Program-made: the position numbers and the translations under genes | Notes under the pieces: generated by a model | The model's database searches: none | Told to the model about the DNA's origin: nothing | Seen by the model: only the letters and a program-made list of their open reading frames with translations | DNA from: Halomontanus rarus | Lineage (GTDB): Archaea > Halobacteriota > Halobacteria > Halobacteriales > Natrialbaceae | Direction of reading: 5' to 3' | Assembly: GCF_017357405.1 (NCBI RefSeq) | Contig: NZ_CP071597.1 | Span: 3,782,001-3,846,000, forward strand | DNA length: 64,000 nucleotides | Shown here: in pieces, positions 45,231-53,082 of the stretch | How positions within the stretch are numbered: position 1 is the first letter of the stretch | Layout of the letters: each line of letters starts with the position of its first letter

Positions 45231-46816
45231 CGGTCCTCACCTCCGTCGGCGACGGCCTGCAGATCCAACTGGCCGTCCTCGAGTGCGTCGGTCAGTCGCG
45301 GCAACATTTCGAAGAGGTCTCCCTCGATGAAGTAGTCACAGAAGTCCCGGATTCGAGCGTCGGGATCGGTGTTGATCGCGATCACGGTGTCGGACTCGTC
45401 CATCCCGACCTTGTGCTGGACCGCCCCGGAGACGCCCGCGGCGACGTAGAGGTCGGGGGCGACGACCTGCCCGGTCTCGCCGATCTGGCGTTCCTCCTTC
45501 GAGTACTGCTCGACGTGGCCGTCGAACTGGTAGGAGGAGGTCACGATACCGCGAGTGATCCCGAGTTCGGCGTCCTCGAACTGATCGACGAGATCGAGGC
45601 CGAGTTCCATCCCCTCGGTGGGGTCGTCGGCGATCCCGCGACCGAGACAGACGATCACCTCGTGGCCCGTGAGATCGATCCCCGCCTCGAGTTCGTCGGA
45701 CTCGGTGATCTCGACCTGGAACCAGTCGTCCTCGAGTTCCATGTCGTGTTCGACGACCAGCCCCTCGCGGTCGTAATCGGGCTCCATCGGCTCGAAGCTG
45801 CCCGGAATGACCGAACAGCCCTGCGGGTGGAAGTCCCGGTCGGGGTTGTCCAGACAGAGGATCGTCGAGTACTCGAAACCCGAGAAGTCCGGTCGCTTCA
45901 TGTGGAGGACTCGTTCGAACGTCTTCTTCACGCCGGGTTCGCCGGTCTTGACGGGGTTCGAGATCTCCTCTTCCTCGATGAACAGACCGGAACAGTCCGA
46001 GGCGAGTCCGGAGTCGAGTTCGGCCTGGACCTGCGCCGAGAGGTCTCGGCCGTTGTTCGTCGCCGGGAAGAGGACGTACCGAGGCTCGTCGTACTCGCGC
46101 CAGTCCGTACTTTCCGCGGTGCCCTCGCCGCGGGCCATGTGCGCCGACACCTCGGTGTAGGGTTTGTGGAGAAAGCGCTCGAGTCGGTCGTCGTCGTGGT
46201 AGACGGCGACGTCGGCACCGTAGGCGATACACTCCTCGGCGAGCCCCTCGCAGTCGTTGCCGAGGACGAACGCGACGACGTTCTCCTCGTCGTACTCCTC
46301 GGCGTAGTCGTCCATCAGCTCGCGGGCCTTGCCGAGCATCTCCTTCGAGACGTCCAGCAGTTCGCCCTGCTGGGTTTCACAGAAGACCCACATGTCTTCG
46401 TAGTGGCCGCCCTGAAGCGCCCGGACGTGGCGCTTGTCCGCGGTCGGATGGGAGAGCCCGTCGTCTTCCTCGGCGTCTTCGCTGGGTTCGTCGGGTTCGT
46501 CTTCCTCCGCTTCGACCTCGTCGACCTCTTCGCCTTCCGCTTCGTCGCCGACGTCCTCGCGCGTCTCCTCGTATTCGCCTTCCGTCTCGGTATCGCCCTC
46601 GAGGTCGTCGGCGTCCGCTTCGTCGTCTCCGCTTTCACCTTCACCCTCGTCCACCGCACCGACCGCCTCGAGACGCCGGTGGACCGCCTCCCGGGCCGTC
46701 TTGCGATCTCGTCCGGCGCGTTCGGCCTCGAGCACCGCGTTCAGTTCGTCGGCGTCGTCGATCGTCTCGAGTTCCTCGACCAGTTCGTCGACCGTGTGGT
46801 CTTCGGGGTCGACCAT
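45227..46816 (-). CDS. etfA: Electron transfer flavoprotein alpha subunit with acidic N-terminal extension
   Basis: 529 aa, against about 320 for ordinary EtfA. Residues about 135-529 are the FAD-binding subunit (MWVFCETQQGELLDVSKEML, ELEAGIDLTGHEVIVCLGRG, SSYQFDGHVEQYSKEERQIG, VSGAVQHKVGMDESDTVIAI). The first 45 residues are a helical unit (TVDELVEELETIDDADELNA), then 80 residues of Glu/Asp. It accepts electrons from acyl-CoA dehydrogenases and feeds FixCX. Two nt separate its start from the etfB stop, and its own stop overlaps fixCX. Confidence 0.92.
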   Translation of the reverse strand: MVDPEDHTVDELVEELETIDDADELNAVLEAERAGRDRKTAREAVHRRLEAVGAVDEGEGESGDDEADADDLEGDTETEGEYEETREDVGDEAEGEEVDEVEAEEDEPDEPSEDAEEDDGLSHPTADKRHVRALQGGHYEDMWVFCETQQGELLDVSKEMLGKARELMDDYAEEYDEENVVAFVLGNDCEGLAEECIAYGADVAVYHDDDRLERFLHKPYTEVSAHMARGEGTAESTDWREYDEPRYVLFPATNNGRDLSAQVQAELDSGLASDCSGLFIEEEEISNPVKTGEPGVKKTFERVLHMKRPDFSGFEYSTILCLDNPDRDFHPQGCSVIPGSFEPMEPDYDREGLVVEHDMELEDDWFQVEITESDELEAGIDLTGHEVIVCLGRGIADDPTEGMELGLDLVDQFEDAELGITRGIVTSSYQFDGHVEQYSKEERQIGETGQVVAPDLYVAAGVSGAVQHKVGMDESDTVIAINTDPDARIRDFCDYFIEGDLFEMLPRLTDALEDGQLDLQAVADGGEDR

Positions 46817-46818
46817 CG

Positions 46819-47694
46819 TCAGTCACCCCCCGCGAACGCGTGCATTTCGTCGAAGATCTTTTCCATTCCGTCCTCGTCGGACGGATCGACCATCGTCGCC
46901 TCCCGTTCCGAGGGCGCCTTCGGGATCGGGTCGACCGCCGAGACGATCGTCGGCGAGCCGTCGAGTCCGATGTAGTCGGGATCGAGGTTCAGATCCTGGT
47001 GGTCCCAGGTCGTCAGGTACTCCTCGTGATCTGCGGCGCGCTCTCGGGTCTCCCCGCGGAGTTGCTTGTGCGTGAGCCGATGTGTCGCCTTCCGGTAAGT
47101 CGGCTCGAACTCCGGATCCGCGATGACGACGCAGGGCAGCGGCGCCTCGACGGTCTCGATCTCGTCGACGTCGCCCTCGACGAGGCGCTTGGCCCGAAGG
47201 ATCCCCTCGTCGGGATCGATGTCGAGCGCGAGGACGTGCGTGACGATCGGCCAGTCGAGTCCCCAGCAGGTCTGGGGCCCGGTCTGGCCCGTCTCACCGT
47301 CAGCCGTCTTGAATCCCGCGAAGACCAGGTCGACGTCGGCGACCTCCTCCTGATACTTCTCGAGGGCGCTACAGAGCGTGATCGCGGTCGCCCAGGTGTC
47401 CGAAGCCGCGAGTTCGCGATCGGAGAGCAGGTAGCTGTCGTCGGTGTACACCGACTCCATCGCCTCCTCGAGGACGCTCGCGTACCCCGGCGGCCCCATG
47501 CTCATCCCGGAGACGTGTCCGCCGTGGCGAACCTTCGTCTGCAGGGCCGCCTGCAGGGCGAACTCGTCGTTGGGGTTCATCACCGTCGGCGTCTTCCCGC
47601 GCTCGAGGTGCCCCTCCTCGTTGAAGGAGACGGCCCCCTCGCTGAAGTCGGGGACGCCCTTCGTCAGTACGACGGATCGCACGATACCCTCCAT
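46819..47694 (-). CDS. etfB: Electron transfer flavoprotein beta subunit
   Basis: 291 aa from the ATG at 47694; the reading from 47733 is rejected as it adds a Cys/His tail. VVLTKGVPDFSEGAVSFNEE, MNPNDEFALQAALQTK, ADVDLVFAGFKTADGETGQT and GPQTCWGLDWPIVTHVLALD are the EtfB/FixA blocks. It binds AMP or a second FAD and pairs with EtfA. First gene of an etfB-etfA-fixCX operon; upstream there is a GTTGCAAC palindrome. Confidence 0.92.
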   Translation of the reverse strand: MEGIVRSVVLTKGVPDFSEGAVSFNEEGHLERGKTPTVMNPNDEFALQAALQTKVRHGGHVSGMSMGPPGYASVLEEAMESVYTDDSYLLSDRELAASDTWATAITLCSALEKYQEEVADVDLVFAGFKTADGETGQTGPQTCWGLDWPIVTHVLALDIDPDEGILRAKRLVEGDVDEIETVEAPLPCVVIADPEFEPTYRKATHRLTHKQLRGETRERAADHEEYLTTWDHQDLNLDPDYIGLDGSPTIVSAVDPIPKAPSEREATMVDPSDEDGMEKIFDEMHAFAGGD

Positions 47695-47896
47695 CGCTGT
47701 GGTGTGGTTGCAACTACCATGTGTACAATTCACTATCGCAACAATGACTATTAAGAATAGGGGTGAGAATCGCCACTCGAGAGGAATATCCTCACCGTCT
47801 CGCGGTTTCGACTCGAGTCTCGCCGTCGAAGAGCCGACGGGCCCTCGAGTCGAGAGATCGCGGGTCGGAAGCGTCGCGGCCGGTTCCGAACCTCGA

Positions 47897-48802
47897 CTAC
47901 TCCCGTTCGCGCTGGGTCGTCTGCATCGTGATCTCGCCGTCTGCGCGCATCGTCCCGTCGACTTCCGCGTCGGGGCCTAACTCGAGGTCGCCACAGGAGA
48001 CGTCGCCGAGGACGCGGGCGTCCGGGCCGAGTGTAACCGAGCCGTCTCTGGTGGTCACGTCGCCGTGGATGCGCGTCTCCGCACCGACGGTGATGTCGCC
48101 GCGAGCGCGGAGGCTGCCGAAGATGTTGTTGCGCTCGCCCACGTCGATCGTCTCGGCGCGGACGTTGCCGTGGAGGCGGCAGTCGTCGCCGATGGTCGCG
48201 GGCGTCGAAACGCGCCAGGCGCTGTCGTTGACGGTCGCGTTCCGCGGAACGATCAACGGGTCGGCGAGTTCGCCTCCGTCTCCGTCTCCGTCTCCGTCTT
48301 CGTCGCCCTCCGATTCACCCGCTCTCTCTCCCTCGTCGGTGAGTTGGGAAACCAGCGCCTGCGCGGTGTCCTCCTCGCCGACGAGCAGTAAGTGCTTCAG
48401 ATAGACGAACAGGAGGACGATCGTCGGCATCGGATTGCGGATGACGATCCAGCCGTTGGCCTCGAAGCCGTCCTCGATCTCGACGTCGTCGCCGATATCG
48501 AGGTCGCCGGCGACTTTCAATTCGCCGCCGACGTGGACGCGCTCGCCGAGGTAGGCGTCCTCGCCGACGAGGACGTTCTTCTCGACGTCACACCACATGT
48601 CGAGTCGACAGTCGCCTTCGGCCTCGATCGCACCGCCGAACCTGACCCCCTCGCCCGCGAGGACGTTTCGGCCGCGAACGCCGAACTCGACCGTCGAGCG
48701 GGCACCGACGAGGACGTCGCCGTCGGTCACGAGGTCGCGTTCCTGTGCGCTGGTGCCGTCGGGCACGAGGAGTTCGTCGAGCGGATCCCTGCTAAACGCC
48801 AC
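47897..48802 (-). CDS. Bactofilin-like polymer-forming protein
   Basis: 301 aa from a GTG at 48802, chosen because TATA-like GTTTATTAG is 29 nt upstream; an earlier TTG at 48814 is less likely. The protein is a right-handed beta-helix in two parts: residues 1-120 (GDVLVGARSTVEFGVRGRNV, GGELKVAGDLDIGDDVEIED) and 190-301 (NIFGSLRARGDITVGAETRI, GPDARVLGDVSCGDLELGPD), with a hydrophobic stretch between (RNPMPTIVLLFVYLKHLLLV). Such beta-helical proteins polymerise into cytoskeletal filaments in bacteria. Role here unknown. Confidence 0.78.
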   Translation of the reverse strand: MAFSRDPLDELLVPDGTSAQERDLVTDGDVLVGARSTVEFGVRGRNVLAGEGVRFGGAIEAEGDCRLDMWCDVEKNVLVGEDAYLGERVHVGGELKVAGDLDIGDDVEIEDGFEANGWIVIRNPMPTIVLLFVYLKHLLLVGEEDTAQALVSQLTDEGERAGESEGDEDGDGDGDGGELADPLIVPRNATVNDSAWRVSTPATIGDDCRLHGNVRAETIDVGERNNIFGSLRARGDITVGAETRIHGDVTTRDGSVTLGPDARVLGDVSCGDLELGPDAEVDGTMRADGEITMQTTQRERE

Positions 48803-48986
48803 ACTCAGACCCAAGGCGACGCTCCACTAATAAACCCCGCGCGACGTCTGCCATCCGTCTGACAGGCGACACACGACCGGTTCGACTCAGATCCCTCGTG
48901 ACGAACGTCGCCAACCGGCCGCCGACCGAACGGCACACGAGACGCCATCCACCTCGCTTTTGCCCTCCCGTCGCATACACCCGGCC

Positions 48987-49184
48987 ATGACGACGCTCGC
49001 GTTCGACGACGATGGAGTCGACGTGGTTTACGAAGGCACCGAATTCCGCCTCGAGAAGCCGCTCATCGAGGAGGCGATCGAAAAGCAATACCGCGACGTG
49101 ACCGATCACGAGGTGTTACAGATCGTCGACAAGGACCCGAACCTGCAGGGCGAACCGCGACGGATCGGGGATATCCTCAGCTAG
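48987..49184 (+). CDS. Small haloarchaeal protein (DUF5800-like)
   Basis: 65 aa from the ATG at 48987. Begins TTLAFDDDGVDVVYEGTEFR and ends VLQIVDKDPNLQGEPRRIGD, an alpha/beta small protein that I recall as DUF5800 in haloarchaea (from memory). Divergent from the bactofilin-like gene. Function unknown. Confidence 0.75.
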   Translation: MTTLAFDDDGVDVVYEGTEFRLEKPLIEEAIEKQYRDVTDHEVLQIVDKDPNLQGEPRRIGDILS

Positions 49185-49262
49185 GGATCGCCGAACGCCG
49201 TTTCGTTTTCGAGAGCGACGACCTCGAGTGGCGATTCTCCGAGCCGGTCGCGTCGGGGTCGG

Positions 49263-49826
49263 TCACCCGTCTCCGTCCCCATCCCGGTCCCCGTCCCCGT
49301 CGTACCGCTCGGCGGCGGTCTCGAACCCGAACTCGCTCATCTCCCGCCCGCGCCGTTGCTCGAGTGCCGCGATCGCCGCCGGCGACGGCGAGACGTCGTC
49401 GGTGATCCGCGCCCACGAGTCGTGGACCTGCGCGTGACACCACCGACAGAGGTAGACCGTAATCTCGTGGGTGAGCGTCTCCCCGTCACTGGCGTACGAG
49501 AGGTGGTGTTCCTCGAGCAGCGGCCGCTCGCTCGAGTGAGCGTCCAGTTTCTCCTCGAGGCCACAACGGACGCACTCGCGGTCGTGGTTTCGCGAGCGAA
49601 AGTGTGGGCAGTCGGCCCACGTCCCGGCGCACGGACCGTCGGATTCCGGATCGACGACGTGGCACTCGTAGTCGTCGGCCGCACGCTCGCGAGCGAACTC
49701 GGGGTCGTGCTCGTAGTGGTCGAAGGCGTAGCGACAGGTTCCCTCGCCGGTGAGGTGATCGCAGAGGCCCGCGAACTCGTAGGGGTCGTCGACGCCGACC
49801 GAGGTTCCCTGCGGCGTTTTCTCCAT
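49263..49826 (-). CDS. HNH-like zinc-binding protein
   Basis: 187 aa from the ATG at 49826. Two Cys/His clusters: an N-terminal GLCDHLTGEGTCRYAFDHYE segment and a C-terminal ECVRCGLEEK / EEHHLSYASDGE / YLCRWCHAQVHDSWA set, which reads as an HNH-type finger (two CxxC with His). HNH proteins cut or bind nucleic acid; the catalytic H-N-H triad is only partly visible, so activity is uncertain. The tail is a DGDG repeat. Confidence 0.72.
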   Translation of the reverse strand: MEKTPQGTSVGVDDPYEFAGLCDHLTGEGTCRYAFDHYEHDPEFARERAADDYECHVVDPESDGPCAGTWADCPHFRSRNHDRECVRCGLEEKLDAHSSERPLLEEHHLSYASDGETLTHEITVYLCRWCHAQVHDSWARITDDVSPSPAAIAALEQRRGREMSEFGFETAAERYDGDGDRDGDGDG

Positions 49827-49938
49827 CCGAACGGAGGTATGCTGTCCGGAGATTTGAATGCACTGGCGAGAGAGGGGGGTGGTTTCGATTCCCGTTCCCA
49901 TTCCGACTTCGAAATCGAAGTCGAAATTGACCTCCGGC

Positions 49939-51735
49939 TCACTTTCGTCCGCTGAACCCTCGAGTGAGCGCCGCGAGCCCGGCTCGCGGCCCGTCGCTCA
50001 ACCGGCGGTACCCCTTCCAGAGAACCGGTGACGCGGCCCCCGGATGGGGGAGTCCGAGCCGCCAGTTGAGTTCGTCGTGACGACGTGCGGGTTCGAAGAG
50101 CCGGGGTTGGTCGAACGACCAGAGTTCACACCGGTCGCCGTCGCCCTCCCGATCGAGGATCGCGTTCACCGCTCGACGGGCGGCTTCGTTCGCAGCCTCC
50201 ATGCTCGCGAGGTCGGTCTCGGTGCGGACGTAATCGCCCGCGAGGACGAGGTTCGGAACCGCGGTATCGGCGGGCGGTCGATACTGACGCGTACCGACCG
50301 TGTTGATCAACAGCGGTTCGTCGTTCGTCAGGGTCTCCGCCTCCCCGTCGTACGTCAGGGCGGGATCGACGAAGGTGTCGACGAGCAGGTCGTCGGTGAG
50401 GACCGTCTTCTCCCGGTTGAGGTGTCGTTTCAGCTGTTCCCAGACCTCCGTCACGAGTTCGGCTTCGGTGCACTCGCGAGCGGGTTTCCCGTAGACGATC
50501 CCCGGCTCGTCCCACTCGGAGACGATCACCGAGAGGATTCCCTCAACGTCGCCCCCGCCGTCGTAACGGTCGAACGCCGACCAGAACTGTCGCTGGGAGA
50601 TCGACGTGAGCGCCCACGGCGAGTCGTAGTAAACGCCGTGGCCCCGGACCGTCGGCACGTCCTCGACGAGGTAGAACTGGAGGCCGTTCATCCACGCCGT
50701 CTCGATCCGGTCGAGGTCGGCGAGAGCGGGCGCCGCCGCCTCGAGTGTCGGCGTGACGAGCCGTCTGGCGACGTCCACCGGAACCGCGAGCACGTAGTAG
50801 TCCGACTCGACGCGCTTCTCGTTCGTGCGACCGTCGCGCTCGTGCACGAGCGTGACGCCGGTAACGTGTCCACCCTCGCACTCGAGTCCGGTCACCGTCG
50901 CGTTCGCGTGCAGCGTGACGCCGAGCTCGCGCAGGTAGTCGATCCAGGGGTCGATCCAGACGTCGTTGGTCGGGCCGTCGAGCAACCGGTCGGCGTGGAC
51001 GCGGTCGTCGAACAGCCCGCGGATCATCTGCAGGTAGATCCGGCCGATGGTGCGCGTACTCGAGACTTCGGGGCGCATCGCGACCAGCGACTGGGTGACG
51101 CCGTAGGCGAGGAACTTCTGGTAGCCCTCGGACATGGCGCCGGCGTTGACGAACTCCCACCACGGCGTGCGTTCGTACTCCTCGTCCCAGCGCGCCTCGC
51201 AACTGGTCAGGAGCGTCAGAAGGCGGTCGACGAAGAACGCGGACTCGTCGGGAGGGACGTGAGGACCGGCGAAGAGCGATCCTAGCCGATCTCGCCACTC
51301 GGCGAGGGTTCGGGGTCGATCGGTCGTCATGATGCGGGAATCCCCGTCGGTGACCGCCTGCAGCATCTGTTCGGTCGAGACGAGGTGGTCCGCGACGGTC
51401 TTCGCCCGCGTCCTCGTTTCGGCCCCGGCCCCGGTCTCGCTCCGCGAACCGTCCGATCCCTCGCTCGAGACCGGCGTTCTGGCCATCGTATCGGTGACGT
51501 GCCGGTAGAACCCCGGGAAGAATCGAAAGCCGTGCTCTGCGGGCAGCGGATGGCCGTCGCTATCCGCCGGACCCGGGAAACTGCGCGCTTTCCCGCCGAA
51601 GCGCTCGTTCCGTTCGTACACCGTCACCTCGTAGCCGCGTTCGGCGAGTTCGTGCGCCGCGGACAGTCCGGCGACGCCGCCGCCGAGGATCGTTACTCGT
51701 GCTCCTGCTCGTGTTCGTGCTCGTGGACGTGTCAT
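49939..51735 (-). CDS. FAD-dependent amine-oxidase-fold desaturase/oxidoreductase
   Basis: 598 aa from the ATG at 51735 (a GTG at 51762 is possible). FAD-binding start RVTILGGGVAGLSAAHELAE with the GxGxxG..(17)..E pattern, then GYEVTVYERNERFGGKARSF, HGFRFFPGFYRHVTDTM, and the C-terminal ADTAVPNLVLAGDYVRTETD and ASMEAANEAARRAVNAILDR. It belongs to the phytoene-desaturase/hydroxysqualene-dehydroxylase-like group, so isoprenoid or carotenoid oxidation is a fair guess. The start region has a hexanucleotide-type repeat (RPRARTRAGAR). Confidence 0.86.
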   Translation of the reverse strand: MTRPRARTRAGARVTILGGGVAGLSAAHELAERGYEVTVYERNERFGGKARSFPGPADSDGHPLPAEHGFRFFPGFYRHVTDTMARTPVSSEGSDGSRSETGAGAETRTRAKTVADHLVSTEQMLQAVTDGDSRIMTTDRPRTLAEWRDRLGSLFAGPHVPPDESAFFVDRLLTLLTSCEARWDEEYERTPWWEFVNAGAMSEGYQKFLAYGVTQSLVAMRPEVSSTRTIGRIYLQMIRGLFDDRVHADRLLDGPTNDVWIDPWIDYLRELGVTLHANATVTGLECEGGHVTGVTLVHERDGRTNEKRVESDYYVLAVPVDVARRLVTPTLEAAAPALADLDRIETAWMNGLQFYLVEDVPTVRGHGVYYDSPWALTSISQRQFWSAFDRYDGGGDVEGILSVIVSEWDEPGIVYGKPARECTEAELVTEVWEQLKRHLNREKTVLTDDLLVDTFVDPALTYDGEAETLTNDEPLLINTVGTRQYRPPADTAVPNLVLAGDYVRTETDLASMEAANEAARRAVNAILDREGDGDRCELWSFDQPRLFEPARRHDELNWRLGLPHPGAASPVLWKGYRRLSDGPRAGLAALTRGFSGRK

Positions 51736-51897
51736 AGGGAGGCCGTATCGCTGGCGATTCACCAGCGGAATCGTCAGCGAATCTACGAGTGTGCGGATAA
51801 TACCCCTTTCCCCTTACGGGAGCGGCGACTCCCTTTTGGGCACTCTCTCGAGGCGAACGGCAGGAATCTTTTTCCACGCTTACGGCGAATCCAAACT

Positions 51898-52251
51898 GTG
51901 CGACTCGTCTGCGAACGCGACGACGACTTCAAACCGGTCACCTTGGCGACCCGCGTCGAGACCGCAGACTCCCTCCTCTCCCAGACACGCGGGCTCATGT
52001 TCCGCCGGTCGATCCCCGAGGACTACGCGCTCGTCTTCCCCTTCGAGACGGCGAAGACCCGCGACGTCCACATGCTGTTCGTCTTCTTCCCGATCGACGT
52101 CTGCTGGCTCGTCGACGACACCGTCGAGCGGATCGAACGACTGAATCCGTTCACCGGCCACGCTCGAGAGAAGGCGGACACGATCGTCGAACTACCGGCC
52201 GGCGGTGCGGACGAGCTTTCCGTCGGCGATCGGGTCGTCCTCGAGGAGTGA
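51898..52251 (+). CDS. DUF192 family protein
   Basis: 117 aa with a GTG start at 51898 and TATA-like ATCTTTTTCC about 22 nt upstream. The family features are visible: ADSLLSQTRGLMFRRSIPED, FPFETAKTRDVHMLFVFFPI, DVCWLVDDTVERIERLNPFT and IVELPAGGADELSVGDRVVL. These are small beta-barrel proteins, often lipid-anchored in bacteria; function unknown. Divergent from the FAD gene. Confidence 0.82.
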   Translation: MRLVCERDDDFKPVTLATRVETADSLLSQTRGLMFRRSIPEDYALVFPFETAKTRDVHMLFVFFPIDVCWLVDDTVERIERLNPFTGHAREKADTIVELPAGGADELSVGDRVVLEE

Positions 52252-52286
52252 CGGTTCCGACGACCGCCGACCGCCGACGGCAGTTC

Positions 52287-52835
52287 TCAGTCCTCGACGA
52301 CGACTTCACCGTCCTCGACGCGAACGTCCAGCAGACTCGTCACCTCGACGGGAAGGTCACCCGGGTCGGTATCCGTCCGGCGGAGCACGACGACGCACGC
52401 TTCGAGGTCGACACCGACTTCCTCGAGGCCGGCGCAGACGGCTCCGATCGTCCCGCCCGAAGAGAGGACGTCGTCGACGAGCACGACGCGCTCGCCCGCC
52501 TCGAGCCCGTTGACGTACAGTTCGCTCTCGCCGTAGGCGGTCTCCTGATGGATCGGAACCTCTCCAGCAAACCCGTACGCGCGCTTGCGAACGACGACGA
52601 ACGGCAGGTCGGTCTCGAGGGCCAGCGCCGTCGCGTGGTGGATTCCCATCGCCTCCGGTGCCACGAGCGTGTCGACGCGCTCGAGGTCGACGGCGTCCGT
52701 GATTCCCGCTACAATCTCCCGAAGGACGGCCGGGTCCACCCGAGGGATACCGTCGGTGACGCCGTGGACGAAGTACTCGTAGCCGTCGCGACTAACGACC
52801 GGCGCCTCACGGAGCGACCGTCTGAGTTCCTCCAT
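52287..52835 (-). CDS. hpt: Purine phosphoribosyltransferase-like protein
   Basis: 182 aa from the ATG at 52835. The PRPP-binding loop ERVVLVDDVLSSGGTIGAVC (VLVDDVLSTG type) near residue 105, with an upstream substrate part FVVVRKRAYGFAGEVPIHQE, fits hypoxanthine/adenine phosphoribosyltransferases of archaea, which salvage purines from PRPP. Length and motifs match. Base specificity is not readable. Its promoter region is shared head-to-head with the leuA leader. Confidence 0.87.
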   Translation of the reverse strand: MEELRRSLREAPVVSRDGYEYFVHGVTDGIPRVDPAVLREIVAGITDAVDLERVDTLVAPEAMGIHHATALALETDLPFVVVRKRAYGFAGEVPIHQETAYGESELYVNGLEAGERVVLVDDVLSSGGTIGAVCAGLEEVGVDLEACVVVLRRTDTDPGDLPVEVTSLLDVRVEDGEVVVED

Positions 52836-52950
52836 GGTCGGCGTTCTACGGGTTCGTAGTTGGGTCTTTGCCCGTCGTATCCGCGTCTCTATTCCGCCCT
52901 TGCGAGAGAGACTCTCGCTAGCGCTGAAACGATTTTCGACAACCGGCACA

Positions 52951-52956
52951 ATTAAG
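52951..52956 (+). promoter_or_regulatory. Probable TATA box for the leuA leader transcript
   Basis: ATTAAG in a GC-rich context, placed so transcription would begin near 52980 and the ATG at 52985 would be nearly leaderless. This puts 95 to 100 nt of leader before leuA. Confidence 0.45.
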
Positions 52957-52979
52957 CCTCGGCCGGCGCTGGATACGAG

Positions 52980-53078
52980 TACACATGGCACGAGATACGC
53001 CCGCTGTGGAGGATAGAGGAAGTCGCCGCAAGGCGGCTGGCCGTGAAATTCGACGGTAATGACACTCTTACTCCCTTT
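52980..53078 (+). ncRNA. Structured leader RNA before leuA
   Basis: Between the probable start near 52980 and the leuA ATG the RNA holds a 24-codon ORF, a 7-bp hairpin with a GCAA (GNRA) loop at 53021-53038 and a leucine mini-ORF at 53059-53082. A GGAGG stretch at 53008-53012 could pair with the ACTCCC at 53070-53075. A conserved RNA named leuA-Halobacteria is in my memory as a published computational motif at this spot; I could not check it here. Confidence 0.55.
52985..53059 (+). CDS. 24-codon upstream ORF of leuA (leader)
   Basis: ATG at 52985, product starting MARDTPAVEDRGSRRK with many Arg residues, TAA at 53057-53059 that overlaps the ATG of the leucine mini-ORF (TAATG). It is basic, unlike ordinary haloarchaeal proteins, and its codons run through the GCAA hairpin. 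It is more likely a control leader than a functional protein. Confidence 0.45.
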   Translation: MARDTPAVEDRGSRRKAAGREIRR

Positions 53079-53082
53079 ATGA
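53059..53082 (+). CDS. Leucine-rich leader mini-ORF, MTLLLPL
   Basis: Seven codons, ATG-ACA-CTC-TTA-CTC-CCT-TTA, then TGA. Four of the seven are leucine, and two use TTA, a codon that is rare in this GC-rich window. Its ATG overlaps the stop of the preceding ORF and its TGA overlaps the ATG of leuA (ATGA at 53079). A leucine-rich peptide directly before a leucine-pathway gene is the form of a leader peptide for attenuation. Confidence 0.55.
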   Translation: MTLLLPL

